Source of the DNA: Rubrobacter_F sp036519775
Lineage (GTDB): Bacteria > Actinomycetota > Rubrobacteria > Rubrobacterales > Rubrobacteraceae
NCBI GenBank assembly: GCA_036519775.1
Contig: DATDKT010000093.1
Span: 1-64,000, forward strand
DNA: 64,000 nucleotides
Direction: 5' to 3'
The position numbers were made by a program, and so were the translations under genes. The notes beneath the pieces were generated by a model. The model worked only from the letters and a program-made list of their open reading frames with translations. It was not told where the DNA came from and did not search any database. Positions within the stretch are counted from its first letter, which is position 1; every line of letters starts with the position of its first letter. This document shows positions 16,318 to 25,453 of this stretch, in pieces.

Positions 16318-17594
16318 GCTACCGGGGACCGAAGGGCACCTACGATGTCTACCCTGGCGGAGGCCAGAGCCAGGAGCCGCACGAGAGGCCAGGGCTCTGG
16401 GCGTGGGTTGAGGGCGTCGCGCGCGACTTTTTTGGAAGGTACGGCTACACGGAGATGCGGCTGCCGGTCTTCGAGGAGGCGCAGCTCTTTATCCGGAGCG
16501 TCGGCGAGGCGTCGGACATCGTGCGCAAGGAGATGTTCATCTTCTACGACAAAGGCGGGCGGGAGCTCAGCTTGCGGCCAGAGGGGACGGCCGGGGTCGT
16601 GCGGGCGTACGTGGAGCACGGACTTTACAAGCTCGCCCAGCCGGTGAAGGTGTGGTACATGGGGCCGATGTTCAGGCACGAGCGCCAGCAGAAGGGCCGT
16701 TACCGCCAGCACGCCCAGATCGGGGCAGAGGTCTTGGGCTCCGCCGACCCGCTGGTGGACGTCGAGGTGATCTCGCTCCTCTACAACATCCACCAGGCCC
16801 TGGGCGTGAAAGACGAGGTCGTCTACCTCAACAATCTCGGCGACGTCGAGACGCGCGAGGGCTACGTCCCGGAGTTGAGAGAATATCTCAAGAAACACGA
16901 GTCCGAGCTCGACCCCGACTCTAGAACCCGCATCGAGACCAACCCCTTGCGCACCTTCGACTCGAAGGACAAGAACACCCAAACACTCCTCGCGGAGGCG
17001 CCGAAGATCGGGGACTTCCTGAGCGAGGAGGCGTTCGGGTACTTCGACGCGGTTAAGGAGGGGCTGGAGGTGGTCGGGGTGCCGTACGCGGTGGACGAGC
17101 GCCTGGTACGGGGACTCGACTACTATACCTTGACGGTCTTTGAGGCGAAGAGCGCGTCTCTGGGGGCACAGGATACGGTGGGGGGCGGAGGACGCTACAA
17201 CGGTCTCGTCGAAGAGCTTGGAGGGCCGGAGATGCCGGGGATAGGGTTCGGGAGCGGGGTCGAGCGTATACTGCTCGCCGCGAGCGCCCCGGAGGAGGGG
17301 TCAAAGCTGGACGTCTTCTTCGTCACCCTAGCACCCGAGGCACGCTTGCCGGCCTTTCGCCTCGCGACTTTTTTGCGCGCCGAGGGGCTTGCCTGCGACC
17401 TGGACTACGCGGACCGCAGCGCCAAGGGGCAGTTCAAGCAGGCCGACCGGATGGGCGCCCGGTTCGCGGTCGTCATCGGCGACGAGGAGCTTGCGGCCGG
17501 CGCTTGCTCCTTGCGCGATATGGCGACGGGCGAGCAGCGGGAGATTTCTGTCGCCAGAGGCCCTGAGCAACTGCTCAAGGCCCTGAACGCTTGA
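16314..17594 (+). CDS. hisS: Histidine--tRNA ligase
   Basis: Charges tRNA-His. From GTG 16314 (overlapping the previous stop as GTGA) the protein is 426 aa and begins SYRGPKGTYDVYP, the normal HisRS start. A longer frame back to 16176 is only the overlap with the upstream gene. Class II motifs are visible: motif 2 in GPMFRHERQQKGRYRQ, the histidine-binding RGLDYYTLTVFE, and motif 3 in GIGFGSGVERI. A C-terminal anticodon-binding domain follows. Confidence 0.96.
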   Translation: MSYRGPKGTYDVYPGGGQSQEPHERPGLWAWVEGVARDFFGRYGYTEMRLPVFEEAQLFIRSVGEASDIVRKEMFIFYDKGGRELSLRPEGTAGVVRAYVEHGLYKLAQPVKVWYMGPMFRHERQQKGRYRQHAQIGAEVLGSADPLVDVEVISLLYNIHQALGVKDEVVYLNNLGDVETREGYVPELREYLKKHESELDPDSRTRIETNPLRTFDSKDKNTQTLLAEAPKIGDFLSEEAFGYFDAVKEGLEVVGVPYAVDERLVRGLDYYTLTVFEAKSASLGAQDTVGGGGRYNGLVEELGGPEMPGIGFGSGVERILLAASAPEEGSKLDVFFVTLAPEARLPAFRLATFLRAEGLACDLDYADRSAKGQFKQADRMGARFAVVIGDEELAAGACSLRDMATGEQREISVARGPEQLLKALNA

Positions 17595-17611
17595 TCGGAG
17601 CTTAGATAATC

Positions 17612-18361
17612 GTGGGTACGCCGGCCGACGGGATACCGGAGAGTTTAGTCGAAACGCTGCGCAACGCGCAGAGCGTTGCTGTGCTCACCGGCTCCGGCAT
17701 CTCCGCCGAGAGCGGCGTCCCGACCTTCCGCGACGCCCAGACCAGCCTCTGGGCTCGCTACGATCCCGTGGATCTCGCCACCCCAGAAGCGTTTGCACGG
17801 GACCCGCGCCTCGTGTGGGAGTGGTACGCCTGGCGCCGCGGGCTTGTGGAAGGGGCAGCACCGAACCCCGGTCACGAGGCCTTGGCGGAGCTCGAACGCT
17901 ACGTCCCCGAGTTCGTGCTCATCACCCAGAACGTGGATGGCCTGCACCGGCGGGCCGGCAGCCAACGGATAATAGAGCTACACGGCAACATCATGCGCTC
18001 GAAGTGCTCGCTGGAGGCGGCGATTCTGGAGCCTGGCGAGGACGACACGGATGTTCCGCCCTCATGCCCGCGCTGCGGCGCATCTCTGCGCCCCGACGTT
18101 GTGTGGTTCGGCGAGATGTTGCCGCAAGAGGCACTCGAAGAGGCCTTCGAGTCAGCCCAGAACTGCGACCTCTTCTTTTCCATTGGAACCTCCAGCCTCG
18201 TGCAACCCGCGGCTTCTCTGCCTTTTGAGGCTCTGAGAAGCGCAGTTGCGGTCGTCGAAATTAATTTGGATGAGACACCTCTGAGCAGGCATGCCGAGTA
18301 CGCGCTACGGGGCCGGGTGGGAGAGGTGCTGCCGGCGTTGGTGAGGGCTGCGTACGGCTAG
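17612..18361 (+). CDS. cobB: NAD-dependent protein deacylase (class III sirtuin)
   Basis: Removes acyl groups from lysines using NAD. 249 residues with GSGISAESGVPTFRD (NAD site), TQNVDGLH, catalytic His124 in ELHGN, and VVWFGEMLP. The Y-x-x-R pair that marks class III desuccinylase/demalonylase sirtuins is present as Tyr72 and Arg75 (YAWR). Of the usual zinc cysteines, one is in SKCS and two in CPRCG; the fourth position is not cysteine. The GTG start follows hisS by 17 bases, so the gene may be read through from that unit. Confidence 0.93.
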   Translation: MGTPADGIPESLVETLRNAQSVAVLTGSGISAESGVPTFRDAQTSLWARYDPVDLATPEAFARDPRLVWEWYAWRRGLVEGAAPNPGHEALAELERYVPEFVLITQNVDGLHRRAGSQRIIELHGNIMRSKCSLEAAILEPGEDDTDVPPSCPRCGASLRPDVVWFGEMLPQEALEEAFESAQNCDLFFSIGTSSLVQPAASLPFEALRSAVAVVEINLDETPLSRHAEYALRGRVGEVLPALVRAAYG

Positions 18362-18430
18362 CTCGACCACTCTCGCTGCACGCGTTTGACACCGTAAAAC
18401 ACATCGAAGCGTTGATTTTTCGTTGTTTTC

Positions 18431-18622
18431 GTGGGCGTCTTTCGGACCCTCATACGAGTCAGCAGAAGGGTGCTCCCCTACTCTCATGGGCAAGAGGTAG
18501 TTGTTGTCCGTCTTCCGGAAGGAACCCTCGGACCCATACCCGACTGCGGGCATGCGCCCCATGTCGAGCAATCCGAGCGGTTAGTGTCGGGCCTCGGCTG
18601 GTTTCTGAGCGGCAAGACCTGA
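18431..18622 (+). pseudogene. Remnant of an alpha/beta hydrolase C terminus
   Basis: A 63-codon open frame ends in PDCGHAPHVEQSERLVSGLG, the catalytic-histidine segment and final helix of alpha/beta-fold hydrolases. The nucleophile elbow and all upstream parts are missing. The first ~20 codons do not resemble the family. It is most likely a decayed gene fragment. Its end overlaps the opposite-strand membrane-protein frame. Confidence 0.5.
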
Positions 18623-18756
18623 TGCATTACCGATCCTACCGTAATGGGCCATCCCTAACGCGGGCACGAGAAGCATGGCTAGGATGAGGAGGATTGGTTG
18701 AGCGACGAAGGCAAGCGCGATGGTCAAGAGAATCCCGATGCCGGGTTGGGCATCAT
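18581..18756 (-). pseudogene. Small membrane protein, broken reading frame
   Basis: On the minus strand an open frame ending at TAA (18583-18581) encodes LTIALAFVAQPILLILAMLL followed by VPALGMAHYGRIGN, a clear membrane helix with a polar tail. It has no ATG or GTG. ATG ATG at 18756-18751 opens another frame (MMPNPASGFS) that stops at 18727. One added base there joins them into about 58 residues. A TTG at 18727 could also start a 48-residue version. I do not recognise the family. Confidence 0.4.
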
Positions 18757-18904
18757 CGTGTTCGGCGGCGGTAGCGGTTGGTCAGGAAGGGGTTGCCTGT
18801 TCCCTGTCTACCCCTCGCAAGAACTCACTCCTCCTGGCGAGGTGTCACCGGGATGACCTTCAGAGTCCCGGGGCATCATCCCCGACGTAACGGTGCCGCA
18901 CTGC

Positions 18905-18910
18905 TAAAGT
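18905..18910 (+). promoter_or_regulatory. -10 box (TAAAGT) of leaderless ybdK-type gene
   Basis: TAAAGT is followed by six bases (ATTTGG) and the ATG at 18917. No ribosome-binding site is present. The remaining DNA from 18362 to 18916 holds only the two gene remnants listed. Confidence 0.5.
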
Positions 18911-18916
18911 ATTTGG

Positions 18917-20008
18917 ATGGAGATCAACTTTGGTACCTCTACGCCGTACACCGTGGGCGTCGAGGAGGAGTTTCAGCTCGTCGATCCCGAAACGTTCGCG
19001 CTTGTGCCAGCTATCGAGGCCGTGCTGAAGGTCCGCGACGCTGTGGGGATTCCCGCCAGCTTCGTGAGCTCCGAGCTTTCCGCATCTTGTTTGGAGGTTC
19101 GCTCCCCAGTCTACGGCACGGTCGCGGAGCTGGCGGAGGAGTTGCCCGTCCTGCGGCGGAGGGTGCGGGATCTCGTTGAGAGGTGCCGGACGCGGCTCGC
19201 TGCGGCTGGAACCCACCCTTTCAGCGACTCCGCCATGCAGCCGATCACGGAGAAGGAGCGCTATCGCAGGGTGGAGGAGAAGATGGGTTGGACGGCGCGA
19301 ATGCAGACTATCTACGGGCTGCACGTCCACGTCGCCGTACCTGACGCTGAGTACGCGATCCGGGCGGTGAACGTGCTCTCGCGTCACGTGCCGCTATTTA
19401 TCGCGCTGTCGGCTAACTCCCCCTTCTGGAGCGGGCAGGACACGCGTCTCTCCTCGACGCGCACAAAGGTCTTCAGCCTCGTCCCACGCTCCGGGCTGCC
19501 GCCTCACTTTCGCTTCTGGAAGGACTTCGAGGGTTACGTAGATACCCTGGTCGCATCCGGAGGCATCCCGGACTACTCCTGGTGCTGGTGGGACGCTCGG
19601 CCTCACCCAAAGCTAGGCACCGTCGAGCTTCGTGCAACAGACGCCCAGACGGACGCCACCCGCACCGCCTCATTAGCCGCCCTTGCCCAGTGTCTCGTCG
19701 CTACTGCCGACCACCACTGTCCCGAAGACCCGCTACTCACCGAGGAGAACAAGTGGCGCGCTACCCGCCACGGTCTCGAAGCCCGGCTCCACGACTTCTC
19801 CGCCGACCGGAGCGTCACCGCTCGCGAGGTGGTCCGAAATCTCGTAGAGGCGCTACGACCCATCTCTCACGACCTCGGATGCGAGGCCCAGCTCGAAGGC
19901 GTGTTGGAGATTGTGGAGGGTGGAAACGGTGCCGACAAACAGCGAGCCGTCCTCAAGGAGCACGGCTCGCTTCAGGAGGTTGCCGCGTACCTGGCCGCGA
20001 CCGGCTAA
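18917..20008 (+). CDS. Carboxylate-amine ligase, YbdK/GCS2 family
   Basis: 363 residues matching the glutamate-cysteine ligase family 2 (YbdK) that forms a gamma-glutamyl or similar amide bond with ATP. The N terminus TVGVEEEFQLVDPETFAL is the family signature, with GLHVHVAV and later H-P-K-LGTVELRATDAQTD supplying ATP/metal-site residues. True substrates of most bacterial YbdK proteins are unproven; some make gamma-glutamylcysteine weakly. The predicted mRNA is leaderless. It converges with the flavoprotein gene, with seven bases between the stops. Confidence 0.9.
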   Translation: MEINFGTSTPYTVGVEEEFQLVDPETFALVPAIEAVLKVRDAVGIPASFVSSELSASCLEVRSPVYGTVAELAEELPVLRRRVRDLVERCRTRLAAAGTHPFSDSAMQPITEKERYRRVEEKMGWTARMQTIYGLHVHVAVPDAEYAIRAVNVLSRHVPLFIALSANSPFWSGQDTRLSSTRTKVFSLVPRSGLPPHFRFWKDFEGYVDTLVASGGIPDYSWCWWDARPHPKLGTVELRATDAQTDATRTASLAALAQCLVATADHHCPEDPLLTEENKWRATRHGLEARLHDFSADRSVTAREVVRNLVEALRPISHDLGCEAQLEGVLEIVEGGNGADKQRAVLKEHGSLQEVAAYLAATG

Positions 20009-20015
20009 TGCCGAG

Positions 20016-21380
20016 CTACTGCTCTCTCTGAATCCACCGTCCGCTGGCAGGGACTCCGCAGTTCTCTGCTACCGACTCGGCGGCCACTCTGCCGAAGACA
20101 AGGGCCGCGGCGAGGCCGCTCGTATACCCCCCGACCGACACCCCGCCTACCTCGACCCCGGCGGCGTAGAGTCCAGGAAGCGGTCGAGCGTCGGTCCCTC
20201 GCAGCACCCGGCAACCCTCGTCCACTGCAAGACCGCCTATGGTGTGGGTTATGGTCGGTGCGACTTCTACAGCCACGAACGGGGGAACCCGTACGGGTGT
20301 AGCGGGATCGCTCCTCGGGGGGGAGAGGTCACCACCCCTTCCAGCAGCGACGGCGGTGTTGTACTCGCTCAGCGCTCGGAGCACGTTCGTCCGGGGTACG
20401 CCCCGCTCCGCGAGCCTGTGTGCCAACCCTTCCAAACTCTCGGACTGTAGAACGGTTCCCCCGACACGTTGGGCCGTTTCGACCATCTCTTCCACAGTCC
20501 GGTCCCGGACGCGTCCACGCAGGCCCGTAGCGTCTAGGAGGTACCATGCTCGAAGACTCGGCTGGCGGACGGTGGCCCAGGTCAGCGACGTCTCCGACCA
20601 GTCAGCAGCCTCGTCGGCGTAGCGCTCACCGTTGCCGTTGATCGCCACGGCGTAGCGGCCGTAGAGCTGAGAGACCTCGACGAACTCCTCTGGAGTGAAG
20701 CTTGCGGGGGGAGCAGGCAGGTTACGACCGTAGAACTCGTCGAGGCCTGCGCTCGCGAGCGCCCCTGCCTCTAGGGCCGCTAAGAAGCCGTCTCCGGTGC
20801 TCCAGGGGTGTGCCCGCAGCCGCATCCTTCCCGGCCCCCGGATAATGTAGTGTTCCACTAGGTCCGGGTTTCCCGCGAATCCACCGGTCGCTAGGATCAC
20901 GGCGTCTGCGCTCTCCGGTCGCTTCTCGCCTGAGGCCACCCGTACCGCCCGTACCCCGCCTATACGCCCTTGGGGGCCTTCTACCAGACCATCTAGCGCC
21001 GCGCCCATGAGTATGCGTCCGCCGGAGATGGTGAGGCGGTATGCGAGCGTTGTAACCGTCTGCTCTGGATTGAACCGGGCGCCGAAGGTGAGTGGGTTGC
21101 CTGTCTCTCGTGTGAGGGCGGGTATGCCGAGACCCTCCAGCCACTCCAGACAAGCCTCTATTCGCTCCAGGACGAGCTTTTGCAGGGCGGCGTCGCCGCT
21201 AGGGGCCTCACGGCGAAATGTCCGTAGGTCTTTGTAGGACCAGATGTAGCCGCTGGAGTAGATGAAGGAGCCGCCGGGATGGTCGCCCTTCTCCAGGAGG
21301 GTGACTCTGGCGCCGAGCTCGACGGCCCGGAGGGCGGCTGTCAGCCCGGCAAGTCCGCCGCCAGCGACGATGATGTGCAC
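20016..21380 (-). CDS. FAD-binding flavoprotein, fumarate reductase/ketosteroid dehydrogenase type
   Basis: 454 residues with an N-terminal dinucleotide fold (VAGGGLAGLTAALRA, then LEKGDHPGG) and a C-terminal FAD segment (PGLYAAGVEVGGVSVGGYTSG), the arrangement of the FrdA/3-oxosteroid-1-dehydrogenase superfamily. The middle contains the capping domain (GNGERYADE). Probably a soluble reductase or dehydrogenase of an unsaturated acid or steroid-like compound; the substrate is unknown. It lies ten bases downstream of the VOC gene on the same strand, so the two form an operon. It has no heme domain or signal peptide. Confidence 0.85.
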   Translation of the reverse strand: MHIIVAGGGLAGLTAALRAVELGARVTLLEKGDHPGGSFIYSSGYIWSYKDLRTFRREAPSGDAALQKLVLERIEACLEWLEGLGIPALTRETGNPLTFGARFNPEQTVTTLAYRLTISGGRILMGAALDGLVEGPQGRIGGVRAVRVASGEKRPESADAVILATGGFAGNPDLVEHYIIRGPGRMRLRAHPWSTGDGFLAALEAGALASAGLDEFYGRNLPAPPASFTPEEFVEVSQLYGRYAVAINGNGERYADEAADWSETSLTWATVRQPSLRAWYLLDATGLRGRVRDRTVEEMVETAQRVGGTVLQSESLEGLAHRLAERGVPRTNVLRALSEYNTAVAAGRGGDLSPPRSDPATPVRVPPFVAVEVAPTITHTIGGLAVDEGCRVLRGTDARPLPGLYAAGVEVGGVSVGGYTSGLAAALVFGRVAAESVAENCGVPASGRWIQREQ

Positions 21381-21390
21381 GACCGCGGCC

Positions 21391-22098
21391 CTAGGTCAGC
21401 GAGAAGTTGGGCTTATGCTCCACGTACTCTACGCTCACGTCCTCGGGGCCACGGACGAAGACCGCCAAGGTATTGGGGCCTTCGACGAAGTCCTGGATCT
21501 CGAACCCCTGCTCCTCGGCCCCCTTACGGTGATCCTCCGCGGATCCAACGAGGCAGCCGAGGTGGTACAGCATCTCCTGTGCCTCTTTGTTCAGGGTGGA
21601 GGGGATGAGGTGCAGCCGATACTCTCCGGCCTTTACGATCGTATCATCCTCTCCCGGCGCGAAGCCCATCCTCACGAAGTCGTGTGCAGATTTCTCTGGG
21701 TCGTTGGAGCGCAGGACGAGTCCTTCGAGGTCGTAGTCTGCAAATTCTCCCTCTCCGGGAACCAGCGCGAACGGGAGTCCTTCCGGTCCGGTGAAGAGAT
21801 ATCCGTCTTCCCATGATTCGACCTTAGCTTCTCGCGGAGCTTCTCGCGGAAGTTGAGACGCGGCGGACTCTGGGTCCGCGACACGGACGTTTATTCGTTC
21901 TATGGCTGCCGGAGAGGGCTTAGTACCCTCCGGGGCGTCGAAGAGGGTCAGTTTGCCGATTCTGCCACCGGCCCCTACGAGGGTGTAGCGGTCGGTGCGG
22001 TCGATGATGTGGAAGCCGAGGTGCGAGGTCAAGAACCCGGCCGCGGAGTCTCTGTCGCTCATGTAGAGGGCTATGTGATCCAGCTTCTGTATCTTCAT
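21391..22098 (-). CDS. VOC-family protein with two glyoxalase modules
   Basis: Starting from ATG 22098 (ribosome site AAGGAAGGCAC; an upstream ATG at 22122 lacks one) the protein has 235 residues. It contains two VOC modules, one from KLDHIALYMSD to INVRVAD and one from LVLRSNDPEKSAHDFVRMGF to VSVEYVEHKP. Such two-module proteins include ring-cleavage dioxygenases and lyases. The metal ligands cannot be assigned with certainty. First gene of the operon with the flavoprotein, so they may act in one catabolic step series. Confidence 0.8.
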   Translation of the reverse strand: MKIQKLDHIALYMSDRDSAAGFLTSHLGFHIIDRTDRYTLVGAGGRIGKLTLFDAPEGTKPSPAAIERINVRVADPESAASQLPREAPREAKVESWEDGYLFTGPEGLPFALVPGEGEFADYDLEGLVLRSNDPEKSAHDFVRMGFAPGEDDTIVKAGEYRLHLIPSTLNKEAQEMLYHLGCLVGSAEDHRKGAEEQGFEIQDFVEGPNTLAVFVRGPEDVSVEYVEHKPNFSLT

Positions 22099-22124
22099 GT
22101 GCCTTCCTTCAGGGATGACCAACT

Positions 22125-22144
22125 CGCGTGGAAGATACCACGCG
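22125..22144. promoter_or_regulatory. Inverted repeat over the likely promoter of the VOC-flavoprotein operon
   Basis: CGCGTGG-AAGATA-CCACGCG has perfect 7-base arms. Read on the minus strand the centre is TATCTT, a possible -10 box for the operon that starts at 22098. A TetR-like regulator or a strong mRNA hairpin are both possible. The rest of 22145-22290 shows nothing else. Confidence 0.4.
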
Positions 22145-22290
22145 CCCCGCCCTTGCGCGGCTGAAGCCTCTACGCCGCCTCCGGAAAGCTTGTCGCCGCA
22201 GAAGGAGTACCCTTGCTACGATCCTGCCCTCTTCCGCGGCGTTGAAAGCCACTAGAGCCCCAGGGGCACGGCTTCGCGCTCCGACGGCGC

Positions 22291-24090
22291 TTAGGACTCC
22301 TTGCGAGGCGGGAGGGCGGGTTTGATGTGCAGCTCTTTGAGTTGCTCTTCGGTGACGGGGGAGGGGGCGTCCATCATCTCGTCGCGGGCGGCCTGGGTCT
22401 TGGGGAAGGCCATCACCTCCCGGATGTTCGGTTCGTCCCTTAGCAGCATGATCAGACGGTCCACCCCGGGTGCTATGCCCCCGTGAGGCGGCGCCCCGTA
22501 GCGGAACGCTTCGAGCATCGCGCCGAACCTCCTTTCGGCCTCCTCCGGCGGGATGTTCACTATCGAGAAGATCTTCTGCTGCAGCTCGGGGCGGTGGATC
22601 CTGATGCTCCCCGACGCAAGCTCCGTCCCATTAGCCACGAGGTCGTAGAGCTGGCCTATGACCCGCAAAGGGTCTGTGTCCAGCAGCGCCAGATCCTCCT
22701 CGCGCGGCATGGTGAACATGTGGTGCATGGGCTCTATGCGCTCTTCATCTGCGTTCCACTCGAAGAGCGGGAAGTCCGTCACCCAGCACAGGGCGATCAC
22801 ACCGTCCTCGGCGAGCTCCAAAGCCTCCCTCATGTGGAGCCTCAGCCGGTTCAGGCTCTCGAAGACGACCGGGTCCTTATCCGCGACGAAGAACATGTAA
22901 TCGTCCTCCCGCGCCCCGAGCGCCTCCTTCAATCCTTCCCCCTCATCGGCGGAGAAGAACTTAGTGATCGGGCCCGATAGCTCGTCCGCGCCGACCTTAA
23001 GGTAGGCGAGGCCGCGCGCCCCGCCGGCGGAGGCCACGGCGGTCAGCTCGTCTATCTCCCGCCGGGTTAGGTCCCCCAATCCCCCCACGCAGATGCCGCG
23101 CACAGATCCCCCGGACTCTACCGCTCCCCGAAAGACCCTGAAGTCGCTCTCCTGGACGATCTCCGAGACGTCTTTTAGCTCCAGCCCGAAGCGGATGTCG
23201 GGCTTGTCGGTCCCGAAGCGGTCCATCGCCTCCCCGTAGGTTAGGCGGGGGAGGGGTTTCTGGAGCAACTTCTTTCCAGTGAAGCTCTCAACTATCTCGA
23301 CGTAGAGGTCCTCGACGAGGCCGAGGACCTCGTCCTGGGTCGTATAGCTCATCTCCAGGTCGAGCTGGGTGTGCTCGGGTTGCCGGTCGCCCCGCCCGTC
23401 CTCGTCGCGCAGAGCGCGTGCGATCTGGAAGTACCGCTCAAATCCAGCGACCATGAGGAGCTGCTTGAACTGCTGCGGTGACTGCGGCAGAGCGTAGAAC
23501 TCGCCCGGGTAGAGCCGGCTGGGCACCAGGTAATCGCGGGCTCCCTCGGGTGTGGAGGCGGTCAGGAGCGGTGTCTCGATCTCCACGAAGCCGCGCTCAG
23601 AGAGGTAGTTGCGCATGTGCTTTACCACCTGGTGGCGGAAGATAATATTCTCCTGCATCCTCCGGCGCCGGAGGTCCAGGTAGCGGTACCGTAGCCTGAG
23701 AAGCTCGTCCACGGGCCTCTCGCGGTCGATCTCGAACGGGGGCGTGGCGCTCGCATTGAGGGTCTGGAGCGTCGTCGCGGAAACCTCTATCTCCCCGGTC
23801 GGAAGCTCCGGGTTCTCGTTTCCGTAGGGCCTCCTGACGACCTCTCCCTCGACTGAGATGCTCCATTCCGACCTCAGGCTCTCGGCCGCCGCGAAGAGCT
23901 CAGCCGACTCGGGATCGAAGGTGACCTGCGTCGTCCCCCAGCGGTCCCTTACGTCTATGAAGATGAGCCCTCCGTGATCCCGACGCCGGTTGACCCAGCC
24001 CGCAAGCCTCACGTGCTCGCCGACGTTCTTCGCTCGCAGCTCACCTGCGGTATGCGTCCTGTAGGGGTTCCCAGAATATTCCTGGTGCAA
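22291..24090 (-). CDS. aspS: Aspartate--tRNA ligase
   Basis: Charges tRNA-Asp (or Asx if non-discriminating). I place the start at TTG 24090, seven bases after GGAGGG, giving 599 aa beginning LHQEYSGNPYRTHTAGELRA. A longer open frame to 24261 adds residues unlike the family. Domains in order: OB-fold anticodon domain (VRLAGWVNRRRDHGGLIFID), class II motif 2 region (FRDEDGRGDRQPEHTQLD-like RALRDEDGRGDRQPEHTQ), bacterial GAD insertion, and motif 3 GGIAPGVDRLIMLL. A TATACT box on the minus strand (24149-24144) lies upstream. The 195-base gap to 24286 is the divergent promoter region. Confidence 0.96.
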   Translation of the reverse strand: MHQEYSGNPYRTHTAGELRAKNVGEHVRLAGWVNRRRDHGGLIFIDVRDRWGTTQVTFDPESAELFAAAESLRSEWSISVEGEVVRRPYGNENPELPTGEIEVSATTLQTLNASATPPFEIDRERPVDELLRLRYRYLDLRRRRMQENIIFRHQVVKHMRNYLSERGFVEIETPLLTASTPEGARDYLVPSRLYPGEFYALPQSPQQFKQLLMVAGFERYFQIARALRDEDGRGDRQPEHTQLDLEMSYTTQDEVLGLVEDLYVEIVESFTGKKLLQKPLPRLTYGEAMDRFGTDKPDIRFGLELKDVSEIVQESDFRVFRGAVESGGSVRGICVGGLGDLTRREIDELTAVASAGGARGLAYLKVGADELSGPITKFFSADEGEGLKEALGAREDDYMFFVADKDPVVFESLNRLRLHMREALELAEDGVIALCWVTDFPLFEWNADEERIEPMHHMFTMPREEDLALLDTDPLRVIGQLYDLVANGTELASGSIRIHRPELQQKIFSIVNIPPEEAERRFGAMLEAFRYGAPPHGGIAPGVDRLIMLLRDEPNIREVMAFPKTQAARDEMMDAPSPVTEEQLKELHIKPALPPRKES

Positions 24091-24285
24091 AGGTCTCCCT
24101 CCGTAGTTCCAAAGCTCTTGTGGTATGTTCGAAGGCACGAGCAAGTATAAGTTAGACTTGACGTGCAAACCACGAACCCTACCGCTAACCCCCGTTTGAA
24201 AAGCGCGCGAAAGCGTTTGAACGGCTCGTTGCACCCGTTTCATCGCCATGATAAGTTGCAACGGGCTGTGCCCGAAGCGTAAGCT

Positions 24286-25419
24286 GTGCCTGAATCACGT
24301 TTGTCGAAAGCCCGCCGGCGGGCGTCAAGGACAGGAGAGAATGGTATCGGAGGGAACGGTTTAGGGCATTTGGTCTGGAGCCCTAGATCGCTCCCCGCGC
24401 TCCTGCTGCTGACGGCTCTCCTCCTCTTGGCGGGCTGTGGTGGTGGGGAGGAGAAAGCTCAGCAACCTTCACCACCGGACCCCCCACAGGACGGCGCTCC
24501 GACGGATGATGCGAAGGGCGGCGCTCCGAAAGGCGGCGCTCCGAAGGGCGCTGCTCCCGGCGAGAACACCGCCGGGGGGGCGGTCGTGGAGTCCAAGACC
24601 GACGCCGAGGCTCTGAAAGATACGCCGTTCGAACTCAACCAGCGGCTGGCGGTCCCACCGGACGTTAGGGCGGCCTACCAACGCAGGGCCCTCATGGTGG
24701 TCGAGTTCATCAAGGTGGACCCGGATTCTACCCGGGGGGTCGAGTACCCGCAGGGCATAAGGCCCGACGAGCAGGTCGATAGGGCCTTGGACGATTTGCG
24801 CGGCGACTACCCCCAGATCGAGTTCTTTACCTACGACATCGGACGCCCCGGTGACGCGGAGACCAGCGAGGAACTAGATCGAGGCGAGTACGGTACGCTC
24901 GCCACGCAGTTGGACATCGGCTACACGCCGTTCGTGGCAATGCTCGCGCCGCGCGGCGAGGGGTACATCATCGAGAACCTGTTTCAGGGGTACGTCGAGC
25001 GGGGCGTCCTGGACCAGGCGCTCTTCGATCTTGCGGCCTCGCATGTCGGGGGCAACTCGAGCGACGTCGAGGTGCTCCTCGACCGGGTCGAGCTCACCGA
25101 GAGCGGGGGCGCCGTAGAGTACATCACGGTGATCAACGAAGGCGATGCGGAGGCTGACCTGTCGGGCTTCACCTTGCAGGTGCAAGACCCCGAGACCGGC
25201 GACACCAGCGACTCCGGCGGCAGGGTAGAGATCGACGCGAACGTGAGGCTGGACCCCGGAGAGCAAGGCTCGGTAGGTCGCCAGCCACAGGTCACGGACG
25301 CCGATGGGAGAGAGGTGATCGGCACCTTCTTCAACGGCGAGTCGCTCACGCTCAGGGCTGGAGATCAGGTAGCGCTCCTCGATAACGGCGGCGCGGTCGT
25401 CGACACCATCACTATCTAG
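24286..25419 (+). CDS. Lipoprotein with thioredoxin-like middle and lamin-tail-like domain
   Basis: A secreted, probably lipid-anchored protein. The lipobox is LLAGC with Cys51, preceded by a hydrophobic signal; the first ~30 codons may not be translated, since TAAGCT at 24280-24285 abuts the called GTG. After the Cys come a Pro/Gly-rich linker with GGAPK repeats (about 75-92), a ~140-residue region with thioredoxin-like character (LMVVEFIKVDPD, YTPFVAMLAPRG) but no CxxC, and a C-terminal ~110-residue beta domain (VEYITVINEGDAEADLSGF ending in VALLDNGGAVVDT) like the lamin-tail domain. Function unknown; it could be a surface stress or binding protein. Confidence 0.65.
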   Translation: MPESRLSKARRRASRTGENGIGGNGLGHLVWSPRSLPALLLLTALLLLAGCGGGEEKAQQPSPPDPPQDGAPTDDAKGGAPKGGAPKGAAPGENTAGGAVVESKTDAEALKDTPFELNQRLAVPPDVRAAYQRRALMVVEFIKVDPDSTRGVEYPQGIRPDEQVDRALDDLRGDYPQIEFFTYDIGRPGDAETSEELDRGEYGTLATQLDIGYTPFVAMLAPRGEGYIIENLFQGYVERGVLDQALFDLAASHVGGNSSDVEVLLDRVELTESGGAVEYITVINEGDAEADLSGFTLQVQDPETGDTSDSGGRVEIDANVRLDPGEQGSVGRQPQVTDADGREVIGTFFNGESLTLRAGDQVALLDNGGAVVDTITI

Positions 25420-25453
25420 AAAACGCGACCCGGTGCGTTAAACTAGGGTCACC

